From an uncultured beta proteobacterium (GTDB lineage: Bacteria > Pseudomonadota > Gammaproteobacteria > Burkholderiales > SG8-41): 39,471 nt of DNA. Below, piece by piece: positions 8,022-17,929 of the stretch. The stretch covers positions 1 to 39,471 of the forward strand of contig CAIZLW010000026.1 in NCBI GenBank assembly GCA_903933915.1, read 5' to 3'. Below the pieces are notes generated by a model that saw only the letters and a list, made by a program, of their open reading frames with translations, did not search any database and was not told the DNA's origin. Position numbers and translations under genes: made by a program. Each line of letters starts with the position of its first letter. Position 1 is the stretch's first letter.

Positions 8022-9161
8022 GTGGCCCGGCCGATCCACCTCAACCTCTCCGCGTTCTACTTTTTCTACTTCGCCTATCTCGGCGCCTTCGCGCCGTTTT
8101 TTGCACTGTATCTGACGTCGGTCGGCATGACTGCCGTTGAAATCGGCGTGCTGATGGCGCTGCCGCAGCTGACGCGCATTCTGGCGCCGCATCTGTGGGG
8201 CTGGCTGGCGGATCACACCGGGCGGCGTATCGGTGTGGTGCGGATTTCCGGTGCTGCCGGGATGATCGCTTTTCTCGGCGTGTTCACCGGTGACAGTTTT
8301 GCGCTGCTGTTCGTCGTGCTGTTCGCGATGATGTTTTTCTGGAGCGCAGCCTTGCCGCTGGTGGAGGCGACGACGCTGTCCAAGCTCGGTGACGATACTG
8401 CGCGCTATGGCCGCATCCGCGTCTGGGGTTCGGTGGGTTTTATCGCCGCAGTGGTTGCTGTCGGTTATCTGATCGACGCGACCGGTGCGCATTCGGTGCT
8501 GTGGGTGATTGCCGGGTTGATGGCGGGCATGTTGCTGCTGTCGTTCACGCTCGCCGAAGCACGACCGGAGCCGCATGAGAGTGATGATTTGCCGGTGTGG
8601 CAGATCGTGCGCAAACCGGCGGTGCTGGCAGTGATCGGCGCGTCCGCATTGATGGCGGCGGCACACGGACCGTACTACACCTTCTACACCATTCATCTGG
8701 TCGACCATGGCTACAGCAAGTCAGCCGCGGGCTGGCTGTGGGCGCTGGGCGTGATCTGCGAAATCGGCATTTTCATCTGGATGTCGCGGCTGTACCGTGC
8801 GTTCACGTTGCGCAGCATTCTGATCGCCAGCACCTTGCTCGCGGCACTGCGGTTTGTGGTGATCGGTTGGGGCGCTGACAGCATTGTGCTGCTGCTCGCG
8901 GCACAGACTTTGCATGCGGCGAGTTTTGGTTCCTTCCATGCGGCGGCCATCGGTGTCGTGCACAAACTGTTCCGCGGCCGCCATCAGGCGCGCGGACAGG
9001 CCATTTACGGTAGCCTGGCTTATGGGCTGGGTGGCACCGCGGGCGGACTGGCCAGCGGTTATGCCTGGGGTGGGCTGGGGCCGGCGCTGACATTTACGCT
9101 GGCGGCAGGCTGTGGTCTGTTGGCGACGGCTGTATTGTGGCGCTGGCTGGGTGAGGGTTGA
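8022..9161 (+). CDS. MFS transporter, HcaT / nucleoside-symporter-like group
   Basis: A 379-residue integral membrane protein with about twelve hydrophobic segments and the MFS loop 2-3 motif in the form GWLADHTGRRIG near residues 62-73. The N-terminus (FYFFYFAYLGAFAPFFALYL) and overall layout resemble the MFS_1-like group that includes the 3-phenylpropionate transporter HcaT. The substrate cannot be told from the sequence. The start is GTG at 8022; the ATG at 7990 is in another frame. The gene lies between aroC and leuC on the same strand but with gaps of 73 and 100 bases, so it may be its own transcription unit. Confidence 0.85.
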   Translation: MARPIHLNLSAFYFFYFAYLGAFAPFFALYLTSVGMTAVEIGVLMALPQLTRILAPHLWGWLADHTGRRIGVVRISGAAGMIAFLGVFTGDSFALLFVVLFAMMFFWSAALPLVEATTLSKLGDDTARYGRIRVWGSVGFIAAVVAVGYLIDATGAHSVLWVIAGLMAGMLLLSFTLAEARPEPHESDDLPVWQIVRKPAVLAVIGASALMAAAHGPYYTFYTIHLVDHGYSKSAAGWLWALGVICEIGIFIWMSRLYRAFTLRSILIASTLLAALRFVVIGWGADSIVLLLAAQTLHAASFGSFHAAAIGVVHKLFRGRHQARGQAIYGSLAYGLGGTAGGLASGYAWGGLGPALTFTLAAGCGLLATAVLWRWLGEG

Positions 9162-9261
9162 TCCGAGCCTTTCAAGGTGTGAACCCGCGCATATGGTGGG
9201 TGCCGGCCCTGTGAGATAATCTGCCGTTTCAGTGGCTTGGACAACTTAACTGGTAATTCTC

Positions 9262-10680
9262 ATGGCAGGCAAGACCTTATACGACAGGCTTTGGGAGAGT
9301 CATCTTGTTCGCGAAGAAGCGGACGGGACGGCGCTGATCTACATCGACCGCCATCTGGTGCATGAAGTCACCAGCCCGCAGGCCTACGAGGGGCTGAAGC
9401 TGGCGGGGCGCCCGGTCTGGCGCGTCGATTCCGTGGTGGCCACGGCCGATCACAACACGCCGACCCGCAACTGGGATCGCGGCCTCGACGGCATCACCGA
9501 TTCGGTGTCGCGCATTCAGGTCGAGACGCTGGACAAGAACATCAAGGAATTCAAGGCCAAGATCTATTTCCCGTTTCTCGACAAGAAACAGGGCATCGTG
9601 CATGTGATCGGGCCCGAGAACGGCGCGACGCTGCCGGGCATGACAGTGGTTTGCGGCGATTCGCACACCAGCACGCATGGCGCCTGTGCGGCACTGGCCT
9701 TCGGCATTGGCACCAGCGAAGTCGAGCACGTGCTGGCGACGCAGTGCATGGTGATGAAAAAATCGAAGGCGATGCAGATCGTCGTCGAAGGCAAACTCGG
9801 ACCCGGTGTGACCGGCAAGGATGTCGCGCTGGCGATCATTGGCCATATCGGCACTGCCGGCGGTACCGGCCACGCGGTGGAATTCTCCGGCAGCGCGATC
9901 CGCGGGCTGTCGATGGAAGGCCGCATGACCCTGTGCAATATGGCGATCGAAGCGGGCGCGCGCGCCGGCATGGTCGCGGTCGACGACAAGACCGTTGATT
10001 ACTTCAAAGGCCGTCTGTTCGCCCCCACCGGTGCACTATGGGACAAGGCTGCGGCCTACTGGCGCACGCTGGTCAGCGACCCGGACGCGAAGTTCGACAA
10101 GGTGATCACGATGAAGGCGGAAGACATCGTGCCGCAGGTGACCTGGGGCACGTCGCCCGAGATGGTCACCAGTGTTGACGGCAAGGTGCCGGATCCGGAA
10201 AAGGAAACCAATCCGGTGAAGCGCGAAGGTTATGCGCGCGCGCTGAAATACATGGATCTCAAACCGAACACGCCGATCCGTGACATCAAGCTCGACAAGG
10301 TGTTCATCGGTTCGTGCACTAATTCGCGCATTGAAGATCTGCGCGCCGCGGCCGCCGTGGCCAAAGGTCGCAAGGTCGCAGCCAACATCATGCTGGCGAT
10401 GGTGGTGCCGGGCTCCGGTCAGGTGAAGGCGCAGGCGGAACAGGAAGGACTGGACAAGATTTTCCTTGAAGCCGGTTTTGAATGGCGCGAACCGGGTTGT
10501 TCGATGTGTCTGGGCATGAATGAAGATCAGCTGAGCCCGGGTGAACGTTGTGCCTCGACATCGAACCGCAATTTTGAAGGCCGCCAGGGCGCCGGCGGCA
10601 GGACGCATCTGGTCAGTCCGGCCATGGCCGCGGCTGCGGCGGTGGCTGGTCATTTTGTCGATGTTCGCGAATTAACCTGA
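9262..10680 (+). CDS. leuC: 3-isopropylmalate dehydratase large subunit
   Basis: Isomerises 2-isopropylmalate to 3-isopropylmalate together with LeuD, in leucine synthesis. The 472-residue product has the aconitase-family iron-sulfur cysteines in [16 protein letters not shown] near residue 350 and GCSMCLGMN near 413-421, and the substrate-binding [22 protein letters not shown] near 130. The length is normal and the N-terminus ([13 protein letters not shown]) is typical. It heads a block with an entericidin-like gene, leuD and leuB. A GATAAT at 9215-9220 is a possible -10, without a clear -35. Confidence 0.97.
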   Translation: MAGKTLYDRLWESHLVREEADGTALIYIDRHLVHEVTSPQAYEGLKLAGRPVWRVDSVVATADHNTPTRNWDRGLDGITDSVSRIQVETLDKNIKEFKAKIYFPFLDKKQGIVHVIGPENGATLPGMTVVCGDSHTSTHGACAALAFGIGTSEVEHVLATQCMVMKKSKAMQIVVEGKLGPGVTGKDVALAIIGHIGTAGGTGHAVEFSGSAIRGLSMEGRMTLCNMAIEAGARAGMVAVDDKTVDYFKGRLFAPTGALWDKAAAYWRTLVSDPDAKFDKVITMKAEDIVPQVTWGTSPEMVTSVDGKVPDPEKETNPVKREGYARALKYMDLKPNTPIRDIKLDKVFIGSCTNSRIEDLRAAAAVAKGRKVAANIMLAMVVPGSGQVKAQAEQEGLDKIFLEAGFEWREPGCSMCLGMNEDQLSPGERCASTSNRNFEGRQGAGGRTHLVSPAMAAAAAVAGHFVDVRELT

Positions 10681-10700
10681 AACTCAAAAAGGAGATCCTC

Positions 10701-10820
10701 ATGAAACGCGTAATCACGTTGTTGGCGGTAGTGCTGGTGCTGGCTGGTTGCAATACCGTGGCAGGTGTCGGCAAGGATGTTGAAAAGGCCGGCGAGGCCA
10801 TCCAGAAATCCACGAAGTAA
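10701..10820 (+). CDS. Entericidin A/B-like small lipoprotein
   Basis: A 39-residue open frame between leuC and leuD. It starts with ATG, eleven bases after an AAAAAGGAG ribosome-binding site that is one of the best in the window. The N-terminus [17 protein letters not shown] is a lipoprotein signal with an LAGC lipobox, so Cys17 should be lipidated. The mature part, [18 protein letters not shown], matches the entericidin pattern (short amphipathic helix with GxGKD). Entericidins are membrane lipoproteins linked to stress or programmed lysis in enteric bacteria; the role in betaproteobacteria is not established here. The stop is one base before the leuD start, so it is co-transcribed and probably translationally coupled with leuD. 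Confidence 0.85.
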   Translation: MKRVITLLAVVLVLAGCNTVAGVGKDVEKAGEAIQKSTK

Positions 10821-10821
10821 T

Positions 10822-11460
10822 ATGGATAAATTTGTCCGCCAGGAGGGGTTGGTCGCGCCGCTGGATCGCGCCAACGTTGATACCGACGCGATCATTCCCA
10901 AGCAGTTCCTGAAATCGATCAAGCGCACGGGCTTCGGCCCCAACCTGTTCGATGAATGGCGCTACCTCGACCGCGGCGAGCCGGATCGCGACAACGCCGG
11001 GCGTCCGCTGAATCCGGATTTTGTGCTGAATCGCCAGCGCTTCATCGGTGCGACGGTCATGCTCGCGCGCGAGAATTTTGGTTGCGGCTCGTCGCGCGAA
11101 CACGCGCCGTGGGCGCTGCTGCAGTTCGGCATCCAGACGATCATCGCGACGAGCTTTGCGGACATTTTCTACAACAACAGCCTGAAAAACGGCCTGTTAT
11201 TGATCAAATTGGATCCGCAGATCATCGACAAGCTGTTCAGTGAAACGGACGCCAACCCCGGATACCGGCTGGCAGTGGACCTTGAGCAACAGACAGTGAC
11301 CGCGCCGTCGGGTGAGAGCTATACCTTCGACATCGATCAGCATCGCAAACATTGCATGCTCAACGGTCTTGACGACATCGGCCTGACGCTGGCGCATGCT
11401 GGTGAAATCAAGGCGTTCGAGGCCAAACATCGCGAGCGCCAGCCCTGGCTGTTCGGTTGA
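10822..11460 (+). CDS. leuD: 3-isopropylmalate dehydratase small subunit
   Basis: The swivel-domain partner of LeuC in the isopropylmalate isomerase. The 212-residue product begins [30 protein letters not shown] in the usual way (split here as MDKFVRQEG and [13 protein letters not shown]), and carries [16 protein letters not shown] near residue 85, the conserved GSSRE loop. The length is normal. The start at 10822 is chosen over the in-frame start at 10765 because the latter lies within the lipoprotein gene and adds non-conserved residues. It is followed after 42 bases by leuB. Confidence 0.96.
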   Translation: MDKFVRQEGLVAPLDRANVDTDAIIPKQFLKSIKRTGFGPNLFDEWRYLDRGEPDRDNAGRPLNPDFVLNRQRFIGATVMLARENFGCGSSREHAPWALLQFGIQTIIATSFADIFYNNSLKNGLLLIKLDPQIIDKLFSETDANPGYRLAVDLEQQTVTAPSGESYTFDIDQHRKHCMLNGLDDIGLTLAHAGEIKAFEAKHRERQPWLFG

Positions 11461-11502
11461 GCGGATTCACGCTGTACTTTTTTACGTTTTCCGGAATCAA
11501 AA

Positions 11503-12567
11503 ATGAAAATCGCAGTTCTTGCCGGCGACGGCATCGGTCCTGAAATTGTCGGCCAGGCATTGAAGGTGTTGCGCCGCCTGGCGGAAGACGGACTCAAGCT
11601 GGAATTCGAAGAAGCGCCGTTCGGCGGCGCCGGTTTTGATGCGCATGGTGATCCGCTGCCGCCGTCGACGCTGAAACTGGCCAAGGAAGCCGACGCCGTA
11701 TTGTGCGGTGCTGTTGGCGGCCCTAAATACGATGCGCTGCCACGCGCGCAGCGTCCGGAGCAGGGCATCCTGCGCATCCGCAAGGAACTCGGTTTGTTCG
11801 CCAATCTGCGTCCGGCGGTGCTGTATCCGGAATTGGTGCATGCATCGACGCTGAAGCCGGAGGTGGTGTCAGGGCTGGATCTGATGATCATCCGCGAACT
11901 GACCGGCGACATCTATTTCGGTGAGCCGCGCGGTCGTCGCGACAATGCGCGTGGCGAACGCGAAGGCTACGACACCATGCTGTACTCGGAGCCGGAAATC
12001 CGCCGTATTGCCGACGTCGGTTTTCAGACCGCGATGAAGCGCGGCAAGAAGCTGTGTTCGGTGGACAAGGAAAATGTTCTTGAGACCAGTCGCTTCTGGC
12101 GCGAGATCGTCAGCGATGTGGCGAAGAAATATCCCGAGGTTGCGCTGTCGCACATGTACGTCGACAACGCGGCGATGCAACTAGTGCGCAATCCCAAGCA
12201 GTTCGATGTGATCGTCACCGGCAACATCTTCGGCGACATCCTCTCCGACGAGGCGTCGATGCTCACCGGTTCGATCGGCATGCTGCCCTCGGCATCACTG
12301 AATTCCGGTGGCGGCGGACTGTACGAGCCGATTCACGGTTCGGCGCCGGATATTGCCGGCAAGAACATCGCCAATCCGCTGGCGACCATCCTTTCGACGG
12401 CGATGATGCTGCGCTATACCTTCAACAAGGATGAGTGGGCCTACCGGATTGAAGCGGCTGTGAAGAACGTCCTTGCCGCGGGCTACCGCACCCCGGATAT
12501 TGACGAGGCCGGCGCGAAAAAAGTCGGAACGGTTGAGATGGGCAATGCGGTGGTCGCTGCGCTGTGA
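11503..12567 (+). CDS. leuB: 3-isopropylmalate dehydrogenase
   Basis: NAD-dependent oxidative decarboxylation of 3-isopropylmalate, third step of leucine synthesis. The 354-residue product shows GDGIGPEIV at 8-16, the substrate-binding arginines around [15 protein letters not shown], the invariant [11 protein letters not shown]-type region, and the family signature [19 protein letters not shown] near 240. The length is normal. It ends 41 bases before asd, with an AT-rich inverted repeat in between. A second, more distant member of the same superfamily lies at 35639. Confidence 0.97.
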   Translation: MKIAVLAGDGIGPEIVGQALKVLRRLAEDGLKLEFEEAPFGGAGFDAHGDPLPPSTLKLAKEADAVLCGAVGGPKYDALPRAQRPEQGILRIRKELGLFANLRPAVLYPELVHASTLKPEVVSGLDLMIIRELTGDIYFGEPRGRRDNARGEREGYDTMLYSEPEIRRIADVGFQTAMKRGKKLCSVDKENVLETSRFWREIVSDVAKKYPEVALSHMYVDNAAMQLVRNPKQFDVIVTGNIFGDILSDEASMLTGSIGMLPSASLNSGGGGLYEPIHGSAPDIAGKNIANPLATILSTAMMLRYTFNKDEWAYRIEAAVKNVLAAGYRTPDIDEAGAKKVGTVEMGNAVVAAL

Positions 12568-12569
12568 TC

Positions 12570-12597
12570 CAATATATAATGTAATATATTGTTTTTT
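12570..12597 (+). promoter_or_regulatory. AT-rich inverted repeat with T-tract between leuB and asd
   Basis: CAATATAT (12570-12577), a 6-base spacer AATGTA and ATATATTG (12584-12591) form a perfect 8-bp-arm dyad, followed by TTTTTT at 12592-12597. It may be a weak intrinsic terminator or attenuator, although the stem is almost all A-T, or an operator for a regulator of asd. It stands out strongly from the GC-rich surroundings. Confidence 0.45.
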
Positions 12598-12608
12598 AAG
12601 GTTTTTTC

Positions 12609-13766
12609 ATGAAGAAGGTCGGCATTATCGGTTGGCGGGGCATGGTCGGTTCGGTGCTCGTGGAGCGCATGCGCGCGGAACGCGACTTCGACCTGATTGC
12701 GCCGACGTTTTTTTCGACGTCGCAAGCCGGCGGTCGCGGGCCGGATATCGGCCGTGATGCTTGTGTTGTCGAGGATGCCAACAGCATTGCTGCGCTGACC
12801 CGGATGGACATCCTGATTTCCTGCCAAGGTGGTGATTACACCAACGCGATTTTTCCCAAACTGCGCAAAGCGGGTTGGGAAGGGTATTGGATTGATGCGG
12901 CCTCTGCGCTGCGCATGGAGTCCGATGCCGTGATCATCCTCGACCCGGTCAACCGCGACGTGATCGACGCGGCAATGGCGAAAGGCGTGAAGAATTACAT
13001 CGGCGGCAACTGCACAGTCAGCCTGATGCTGATGGCGATGGGCGGGTTGTTCAAGGCCGGACTGATCGAGTGGGTGACGGCGATGACTTATCAGGCGGCT
13101 TCGGGCGCCGGTGCCGCTAACATGCGTGAACTGATTGCGCAGATGGGGGCGGTGCATGCCGTCGCCAAACCGCTGCTCGACAATCCTTCGTCGGCGATTC
13201 TGGAACTGGACCGCGTTGTTGCGGACACACTGCGCAAAGGCGCGGTGCCGACCGAAAACTTTGGTCATCCGCTCGCTGGCAGCCTGCTGCCGTGGATCGA
13301 CAAGGATCTCGGCAATGGCCAGAGCAAGGAAGAATGGAAGGGCATGGCCGAGACCAACAAGATTCTCGGCCGCGAAACGAATCCGCTGCCTATTGATGGT
13401 GTTTGCGTGCGCATTGGCGCCATGCGCTGCCACAGCCAGGCGCTGACGGTAAAACTGAAGCGCGATGTACCGCTGCCGGAAATCGAACAGTTGCTCGCCA
13501 AAGCCAATGACTGGGTGAAGGTTATTCCGAATCAGCGTGACATCACTCTGCGTGAACTGACGCCGACGGCGGTGACCGGCACCTTGACGGTTCCGGTGGG
13601 TCGTTTGCGAAAGTTGCCGATGGGCGGGGAGTATCTGTCGGCGTTTACCGTTGGCGACCAGCTCCTTTGGGGGGCTGCCGAACCGTTACGCCGCATGCTG
13701 AGGATTGTCCTGGAGTCTGGTGCTGTGCCGCGTGGGTCATCGGTCAAGGTCGCGGCAAGCGCTTGA
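12609..13766 (+). CDS. asd: Aspartate-semialdehyde dehydrogenase
   Basis: Reduces aspartyl phosphate to aspartate semialdehyde, the branch to lysine, diaminopimelate, threonine and methionine. The 385-residue product has the N-terminal NADP-binding [10 protein letters not shown] at 8-17, the catalytic cysteine in [10 protein letters not shown] near residue 136, the [14 protein letters not shown] block, and [13 protein letters not shown] with the active-site histidine near 277. The length fits the gram-negative type. An AAGG ribosome-binding site precedes the ATG. It follows leuB after the AT-rich dyad, and fimV follows after 167 bases, which hold a possible TTGCAT/TAACTT promoter near 13877-13905. 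Confidence 0.97.
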   Translation: MKKVGIIGWRGMVGSVLVERMRAERDFDLIAPTFFSTSQAGGRGPDIGRDACVVEDANSIAALTRMDILISCQGGDYTNAIFPKLRKAGWEGYWIDAASALRMESDAVIILDPVNRDVIDAAMAKGVKNYIGGNCTVSLMLMAMGGLFKAGLIEWVTAMTYQAASGAGAANMRELIAQMGAVHAVAKPLLDNPSSAILELDRVVADTLRKGAVPTENFGHPLAGSLLPWIDKDLGNGQSKEEWKGMAETNKILGRETNPLPIDGVCVRIGAMRCHSQALTVKLKRDVPLPEIEQLLAKANDWVKVIPNQRDITLRELTPTAVTGTLTVPVGRLRKLPMGGEYLSAFTVGDQLLWGAAEPLRRMLRIVLESGAVPRGSSVKVAASA

Positions 13767-13933
13767 TCCGGTGTTGTTCGGGGCGGTCTGCAAGGGTTTG
13801 CAGTGTTGCCAAAAAAGCTGAATTTCCTTTTAAAAATATGTGGTTGGGTGGCAACATTCGACATAGCCTTAGCTTGCATGGCTAACTGATTGATGCTAAC
13901 TTTGTTATCCCATAGAAAAACGATACGGGAGCC

Positions 13934-16408
13934 GTGGTGCGCACATTTACTTTAGGCAAAGCGCTGGTATTAGCGCTGCTGGTTGCACCAGTTTTGGCGC
14001 AAGCGGCTGGTTTGGGCCGGCTCACCGTCCAGTCAAATATCGGGCAACCGCTGAACGCGGAAATCGACCTGGTTTCCGTCCGCGGAGACGAAGCCTCCTC
14101 GCTGGTTGCACGCCTGGCATTGCCTGATGCGTATCAGCAATCCAATCTTCAGTACAACAACAGCCTGACGGGTCTTAAGCTGAGCGTCGAGAAGCGCGCC
14201 GACGGTCAGTATTTCATCAAGGTCGCAGGCAGCCGTCCGATCAATGAACCGTTCATCGATCTGCTCATTGAATTGACCGGTGGCGGCAACAAGCTGGTGC
14301 GCGAATACACCGCCTTGCTGGATCCCCCGGGTTATGGCCAGCAAGTTGCGGCAGCGCCTGCACCGGCCGTAGCGACCTCCCGACCGATTGCCGCACCAGC
14401 CGCCGCTCCGGCGGCGGCGCCGATCAAAGCGCCTGCGGCAAAATCCGCAGCAGCTCCGATTGCGGCGAGCGGGAAGACGCAGGAATACGGTCCGGTTGGC
14501 AAGGGTGAAACCTTGGGCAAAATTGCCGCCAGCCTCAAGCCCCAAGGTGTTTCACTCGAGCAGATGCTGGTCGGTTTGTATCGCAGTAATCCCGATGCCT
14601 TTATTCGCAACAACATGAATCTGGTGAAGTCCGGCAAGATTTTGCGAGTTCCCGATGCGCAGGAGTTGTCGGCGATCGCGCCGGGTGATGCAGCCAATGA
14701 GGTTCGTACCCAGGTGGCTGACTGGCGCGCCTATAGCGGCCGGGTGGCCGACAAGGTGGGTACTGCGCCTGAAGGCGGCAGCACCGCTCGCGGCCGTATT
14801 ACCGCCAAGGTTGATGATCCTGCCGTGTCCGCGTCCAAGGATGTTGTGAAGCTCTCCAAAGGGGAGCCGGGTAAGGGCGGCAAGGCACTGACTGGCGATG
14901 CCAAGTCGCGTGCGCTGCAGGAGGAACTGGTCGCGCGCAATAAGGCGCTGGCCGAGGCCAATGAGCGTATTGCGCAGCTAGAAAAGACCATCAAGGACAC
15001 GCAAAAGCTTGCCGAACTGAAGAGCCCGGGAATGGCGGCGGCGCAGCAGAAAGCCGAAGCCACCAAAGCCAAGCCTGAGCCGGCAAAAGCCGAAGTCAAA
15101 CCCGAACCGAAACCGGAAGCCAAACCTGAATCCGCTAAAGCGGAAGCTGCCAAGCTGGCTGAACCGGTGAAGCCGGAAGCGGCGCCGGCGACCAAGCCTG
15201 AGGCGGCTCTGGTTGAAGCAGCCAAGGATCCGAGCACCGCGGCGGCAACTCAGCCGGTTGCTGAAGCCAAGCCCGCGCCCAAGCCGGTCGCGCCGCCGCC
15301 GCCCGAGCCGGACATGATGGACATGGCCATGGACAACCTGCCGATCATCGGCGGTGGTCTGGGTGCGCTGGTGCTGGGTGGCCTGGGCTTTGCAGCCATG
15401 CGCCGCCGCCGCGCCCGTGCTGACGACGGTGATGACATCGAACCGGTGATGCCGGCCATGGCCGCTGCTGCCGCTGCATCGGCTGATGCGCCGGCTGGGG
15501 CAACTGATGCGGCAGCACCTGCTGCCGATGAGGTTGATCCGGTCGCCGAAGCCGAGGTTTATATCGCCTACGGTCGCGATGGCCAGGCCGAAGAAATTCT
15601 CAAAGAAGCCATGGGGCGCGATCCTTCCCGTGAAGACGTGCAGGTCAAACTGGCCGAGGTCTATGCCGCGCGCAAGGATGCTGCATCGTTTGGCGATGTG
15701 GCCGCTTCGCTCAATGCTTTGACCGGCGGCGCCGGGGGCAACTGGGTCAAGGTTGCTGCGCTGGGGTACGCGATGGATCCGGTGAATCCGCTGTATGAGG
15801 CCGGCAAGGACATTGCACCGGTTGCGACCGGCGGCGATACGGTTCTGGGTACCGATCTGGACTTTGATCTGGGCGGCGATGTTGCAGCAACGCCTGATAT
15901 CCCACTGGATGCCGATTCTGCCGGGCAGTCGACGGAATTGAGCGGCATGCAGGAAATGGCCGCTGCAGCTGATGCCGGCGTACCGCCGTCGGATCCGGTC
16001 ATGCCCGATTTCAACCTGGATGCCCCTGTACCGGATATCACTCTGGATGCGCCGCCTGTTGCCAGCGAACCGGATTCAATCGACTTCAACATCGACTTGC
16101 CGCCGCTGGATGTGCCGGCCGCCGAGCCCGAAGCTGCACCGACCGCCCCGGCCGCCGATGCCGGCCTGGATTTCAAGATTGATGTCGGTGATCTCAATAT
16201 CAATCTCGACGATACGTCGACCCAGACTGCGCCATCCGAAAGCAAGGACGGCCACTGGTATGACGTCCAGCAGAAATTCGACCTGGCCAAGGCTTATCAG
16301 GAAATGGGCGATAACGACGGCGCGCGCGAAATCCTGCAGGAAGTCATCAAGGAAGGCGATGCCGAACAGCAGGATCAGGCGCAGAAACTGCTCAGTTCAC
16401 TCGGCTAG
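13934..16408 (+). CDS. fimV: FimV/HubP-family polar peptidoglycan-binding protein
   Basis: An inner-membrane protein of the FimV family, which organises type IV pilus assembly and polar landmarks. In order, the 824 residues show a signal peptide to about 24, the FimV N-terminal domain (GLGRLTVQSNIGQPLNAEIDL), an Ala/Pro linker, a LysM-like domain around 185-245 (GKGETLGKIAASLK to GKILRVP), and a coiled coil near 330-360. Next come a Lys/Pro/Glu/Ala repeat region at 370-455, one membrane span near 472-490 followed by RRRRA, and acidic cytoplasmic repeats. It ends with the conserved FimV C-terminal TPR-like unit (FDLAKAYQEMGDNDGAREIL). The start may equally be the next GTG at 13937, which has better spacing to GGGAG at 13927-13931. 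It is followed by a strong terminator. Confidence 0.93.
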   Translation: MVRTFTLGKALVLALLVAPVLAQAAGLGRLTVQSNIGQPLNAEIDLVSVRGDEASSLVARLALPDAYQQSNLQYNNSLTGLKLSVEKRADGQYFIKVAGSRPINEPFIDLLIELTGGGNKLVREYTALLDPPGYGQQVAAAPAPAVATSRPIAAPAAAPAAAPIKAPAAKSAAAPIAASGKTQEYGPVGKGETLGKIAASLKPQGVSLEQMLVGLYRSNPDAFIRNNMNLVKSGKILRVPDAQELSAIAPGDAANEVRTQVADWRAYSGRVADKVGTAPEGGSTARGRITAKVDDPAVSASKDVVKLSKGEPGKGGKALTGDAKSRALQEELVARNKALAEANERIAQLEKTIKDTQKLAELKSPGMAAAQQKAEATKAKPEPAKAEVKPEPKPEAKPESAKAEAAKLAEPVKPEAAPATKPEAALVEAAKDPSTAAATQPVAEAKPAPKPVAPPPPEPDMMDMAMDNLPIIGGGLGALVLGGLGFAAMRRRRARADDGDDIEPVMPAMAAAAAASADAPAGATDAAAPAADEVDPVAEAEVYIAYGRDGQAEEILKEAMGRDPSREDVQVKLAEVYAARKDAASFGDVAASLNALTGGAGGNWVKVAALGYAMDPVNPLYEAGKDIAPVATGGDTVLGTDLDFDLGGDVAATPDIPLDADSAGQSTELSGMQEMAAAADAGVPPSDPVMPDFNLDAPVPDITLDAPPVASEPDSIDFNIDLPPLDVPAAEPEAAPTAPAADAGLDFKIDVGDLNINLDDTSTQTAPSESKDGHWYDVQQKFDLAKAYQEMGDNDGAREILQEVIKEGDAEQQDQAQKLLSSLG

Positions 16409-16431
16409 CCCGCAGTCGTGGCTTGATCGTC

Positions 16432-16466
16432 AACCGCGGCAGCGTTCCTGCCGCGGTTTCTTTTTT
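16432..16466 (+). terminator. Strong intrinsic terminator after fimV
   Basis: AACCGCGGCAG (16432-16442) and CTGCCGCGGTT (16448-16458) form a perfect 11-bp stem with a 5-base loop, followed by TCTTTTTT to 16466. It separates fimV from the truA-trp cluster and makes any truA start before it unlikely. Confidence 0.95.
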
Positions 16467-16487
16467 CAGCAACGCGCGATGGCGCGT

Positions 16488-16492
16488 AGGAG
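16488..16492 (+). promoter_or_regulatory. Ribosome-binding site that fixes the truA start
   Basis: AGGAG lies 8 bases before the TTG at 16501, directly before the conserved TruA N-terminus. The nearby ATG at 16494 is in the wrong frame. Confidence 0.75.
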
Positions 16493-16500
16493 CATGGCAC

Positions 16501-17298
16501 TTGCGATTGGCTCTGGGTATTGAATACGACGGCAGCGGTTTTTGCGGCTGGCAGACCCAGCCCGCAGGTTGCGCCGTGCAGGACCGGCTGGAAGCGGCGT
16601 GCGCGAGCATTGCCGGCGTGCCGGTCAGCACCATCTGCGCGGGTCGCACGGATGCGGGCGTGCACGCACTGGGGCAGGTTGTGCATTTTGACTGCGCCGC
16701 TGAACGTCCGCTCAGCGCCTGGGTGCGCGGCGTGAATGCTTTGCTTCCGCCGTCGGTCGCAGTGACCTGGGCGCAACCGGTCAGTGATGAATTCCATGCC
16801 CGATTCTCGGCGCGGGTGCGGACTTACCGTTACGTCCTGCTTAACGACGCGGTGCGTCCGGCCGCAGATCAGGGCAGGGTCGGCTGGTTTCATGCGCCGC
16901 TCGACGTCGAGCGCATGCGTGTGGCGGCGGCTTGTCTTGTTGGCGAACATGATTTCAGCGCCTTTCGTGCCGCGGAGTGCCAGGCGCAGTCGCCGGTACG
17001 CACGATGCATGCCATCACAGTCGCCGCCAGCGGGCCGTATGTGATTTTCGAATTTTCGGCAAACGCGTTTCTGCATCACATGATCCGCAACATCGTTGGC
17101 AGCCTGGTCTATGTCGGCAAGGGCAAGCATGTACCGCAATGGATGACAGAAGTGCTGCACGGGCGGGACCGTGCGCAGGCTGCGCCGACATTCGATGCTT
17201 CAGGCCTGTATTTGTTGCGCGTGGAGTATGAAAACAGCTGGGGGTTGCCGGCGCCGCGTTTGCGCGGACCGCACCTGGCGCATGCGACGGTGGAATGA
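16501..17298 (+). CDS. truA: tRNA pseudouridine(38-40) synthase
   Basis: Converts uridines 38-40 of the tRNA anticodon stem-loop to pseudouridine. With TTG at 16501 as start, the product has 265 residues and begins with the family block [18 protein letters not shown]. The catalytic aspartate is in [15 protein letters not shown] near residue 51. Further signatures are [16 protein letters not shown] and [13 protein letters not shown] near 205. The longer frame from 16423 is rejected because it crosses the fimV terminator and adds non-conserved residues. It is the first gene of a tight run, with trpF starting one base after its stop. Confidence 0.94.
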   Translation: MRLALGIEYDGSGFCGWQTQPAGCAVQDRLEAACASIAGVPVSTICAGRTDAGVHALGQVVHFDCAAERPLSAWVRGVNALLPPSVAVTWAQPVSDEFHARFSARVRTYRYVLLNDAVRPAADQGRVGWFHAPLDVERMRVAAACLVGEHDFSAFRAAECQAQSPVRTMHAITVAASGPYVIFEFSANAFLHHMIRNIVGSLVYVGKGKHVPQWMTEVLHGRDRAQAAPTFDASGLYLLRVEYENSWGLPAPRLRGPHLAHATVE

Positions 17299-17299
17299 C

Positions 17300-17929
17300 A
17301 TGACTATGAATACCCGCATAAAAATCTGCGGCATCACCCGTGTCCAGGACGGACTCGCTGCAGCACGGCTGGGTGCGCATGCGATCGGGCTGGTGTTCTA
17401 TGATGCCAGTCCACGTGCAGTGGACGCGCAACAGGCGCGCAGCATTGTCGATATATTGCCGCCTTTTGTGACGACGGTCGGATTGTTCGTCAATGCCGAA
17501 GCCGGTGCCGTGCGTGAAACACTGGCAAATGTGCCATTGCAGCTATTGCAGTTTCACGGTGACGAAACGCCGGATTATTGTGCGGCATTCGGGGTGCCTT
17601 ACCTGAAGGCTGTCCGGGTAAGGCCAGGGGTCGATTTGTTACAATACGCCCGTGATTTCCGCACGGCACGGGGTTTGCTGCTTGATGCTTATGTTGAGGG
17701 TGTTCACGGCGGGACCGGCGCCACGTTTGACTGGTCCCTGATTCCGCAGTCTTTGCCGTTGCCGATCGTGCTGTCCGGCGGTCTGGATGCGGACAACGTT
17801 GCCGCGGCGGTGCGCGCAGTGCGACCGTGGGCCGTGGATGTGTCCAGCGGTGTGGAATCAGCAAAGGGCATCAAGGATGCCGCCAAAATGGAAGCTTTCA
17901 TGAACGGAGTGTGCGATGCGGGTGTATGA
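17300..17929 (+). CDS. trpF: Phosphoribosylanthranilate isomerase
   Basis: Amadori rearrangement of N-(5-phosphoribosyl)anthranilate in tryptophan synthesis. The 209-residue TIM barrel shows the catalytic cysteine in RIKICGITR at the N-terminus, LQFHGDETP near 75, the catalytic aspartate in [16 protein letters not shown] near 125, and the phosphate-binding [11 protein letters not shown] and DVSSGVE segments. The start ATG at 17300 follows the truA stop by one base; the ATG at 17306 is an alternative. The 3' end overlaps trpB by 14 bases, indicating translational coupling. Confidence 0.96.
   Translation: MTMNTRIKICGITRVQDGLAAARLGAHAIGLVFYDASPRAVDAQQARSIVDILPPFVTTVGLFVNAEAGAVRETLANVPLQLLQFHGDETPDYCAAFGVPYLKAVRVRPGVDLLQYARDFRTARGLLLDAYVEGVHGGTGATFDWSLIPQSLPLPIVLSGGLDADNVAAAVRAVRPWAVDVSSGVESAKGIKDAAKMEAFMNGVCDAGV

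Noticed and set aside
7983-8708. Minus-strand frame of 241 codons opposite the MFS gene
   Set aside because: His/Arg/Gln-rich antisense of a clear membrane-protein gene.
12483-13433. Minus-strand frame of 316 codons opposite asd
   Set aside because: It crosses the leuB-asd gap and has no family similarity; shadow of asd.
16494-16496. ATG near the start of truA
   Set aside because: It is out of frame with TruA; the frame from it has no TruA similarity.
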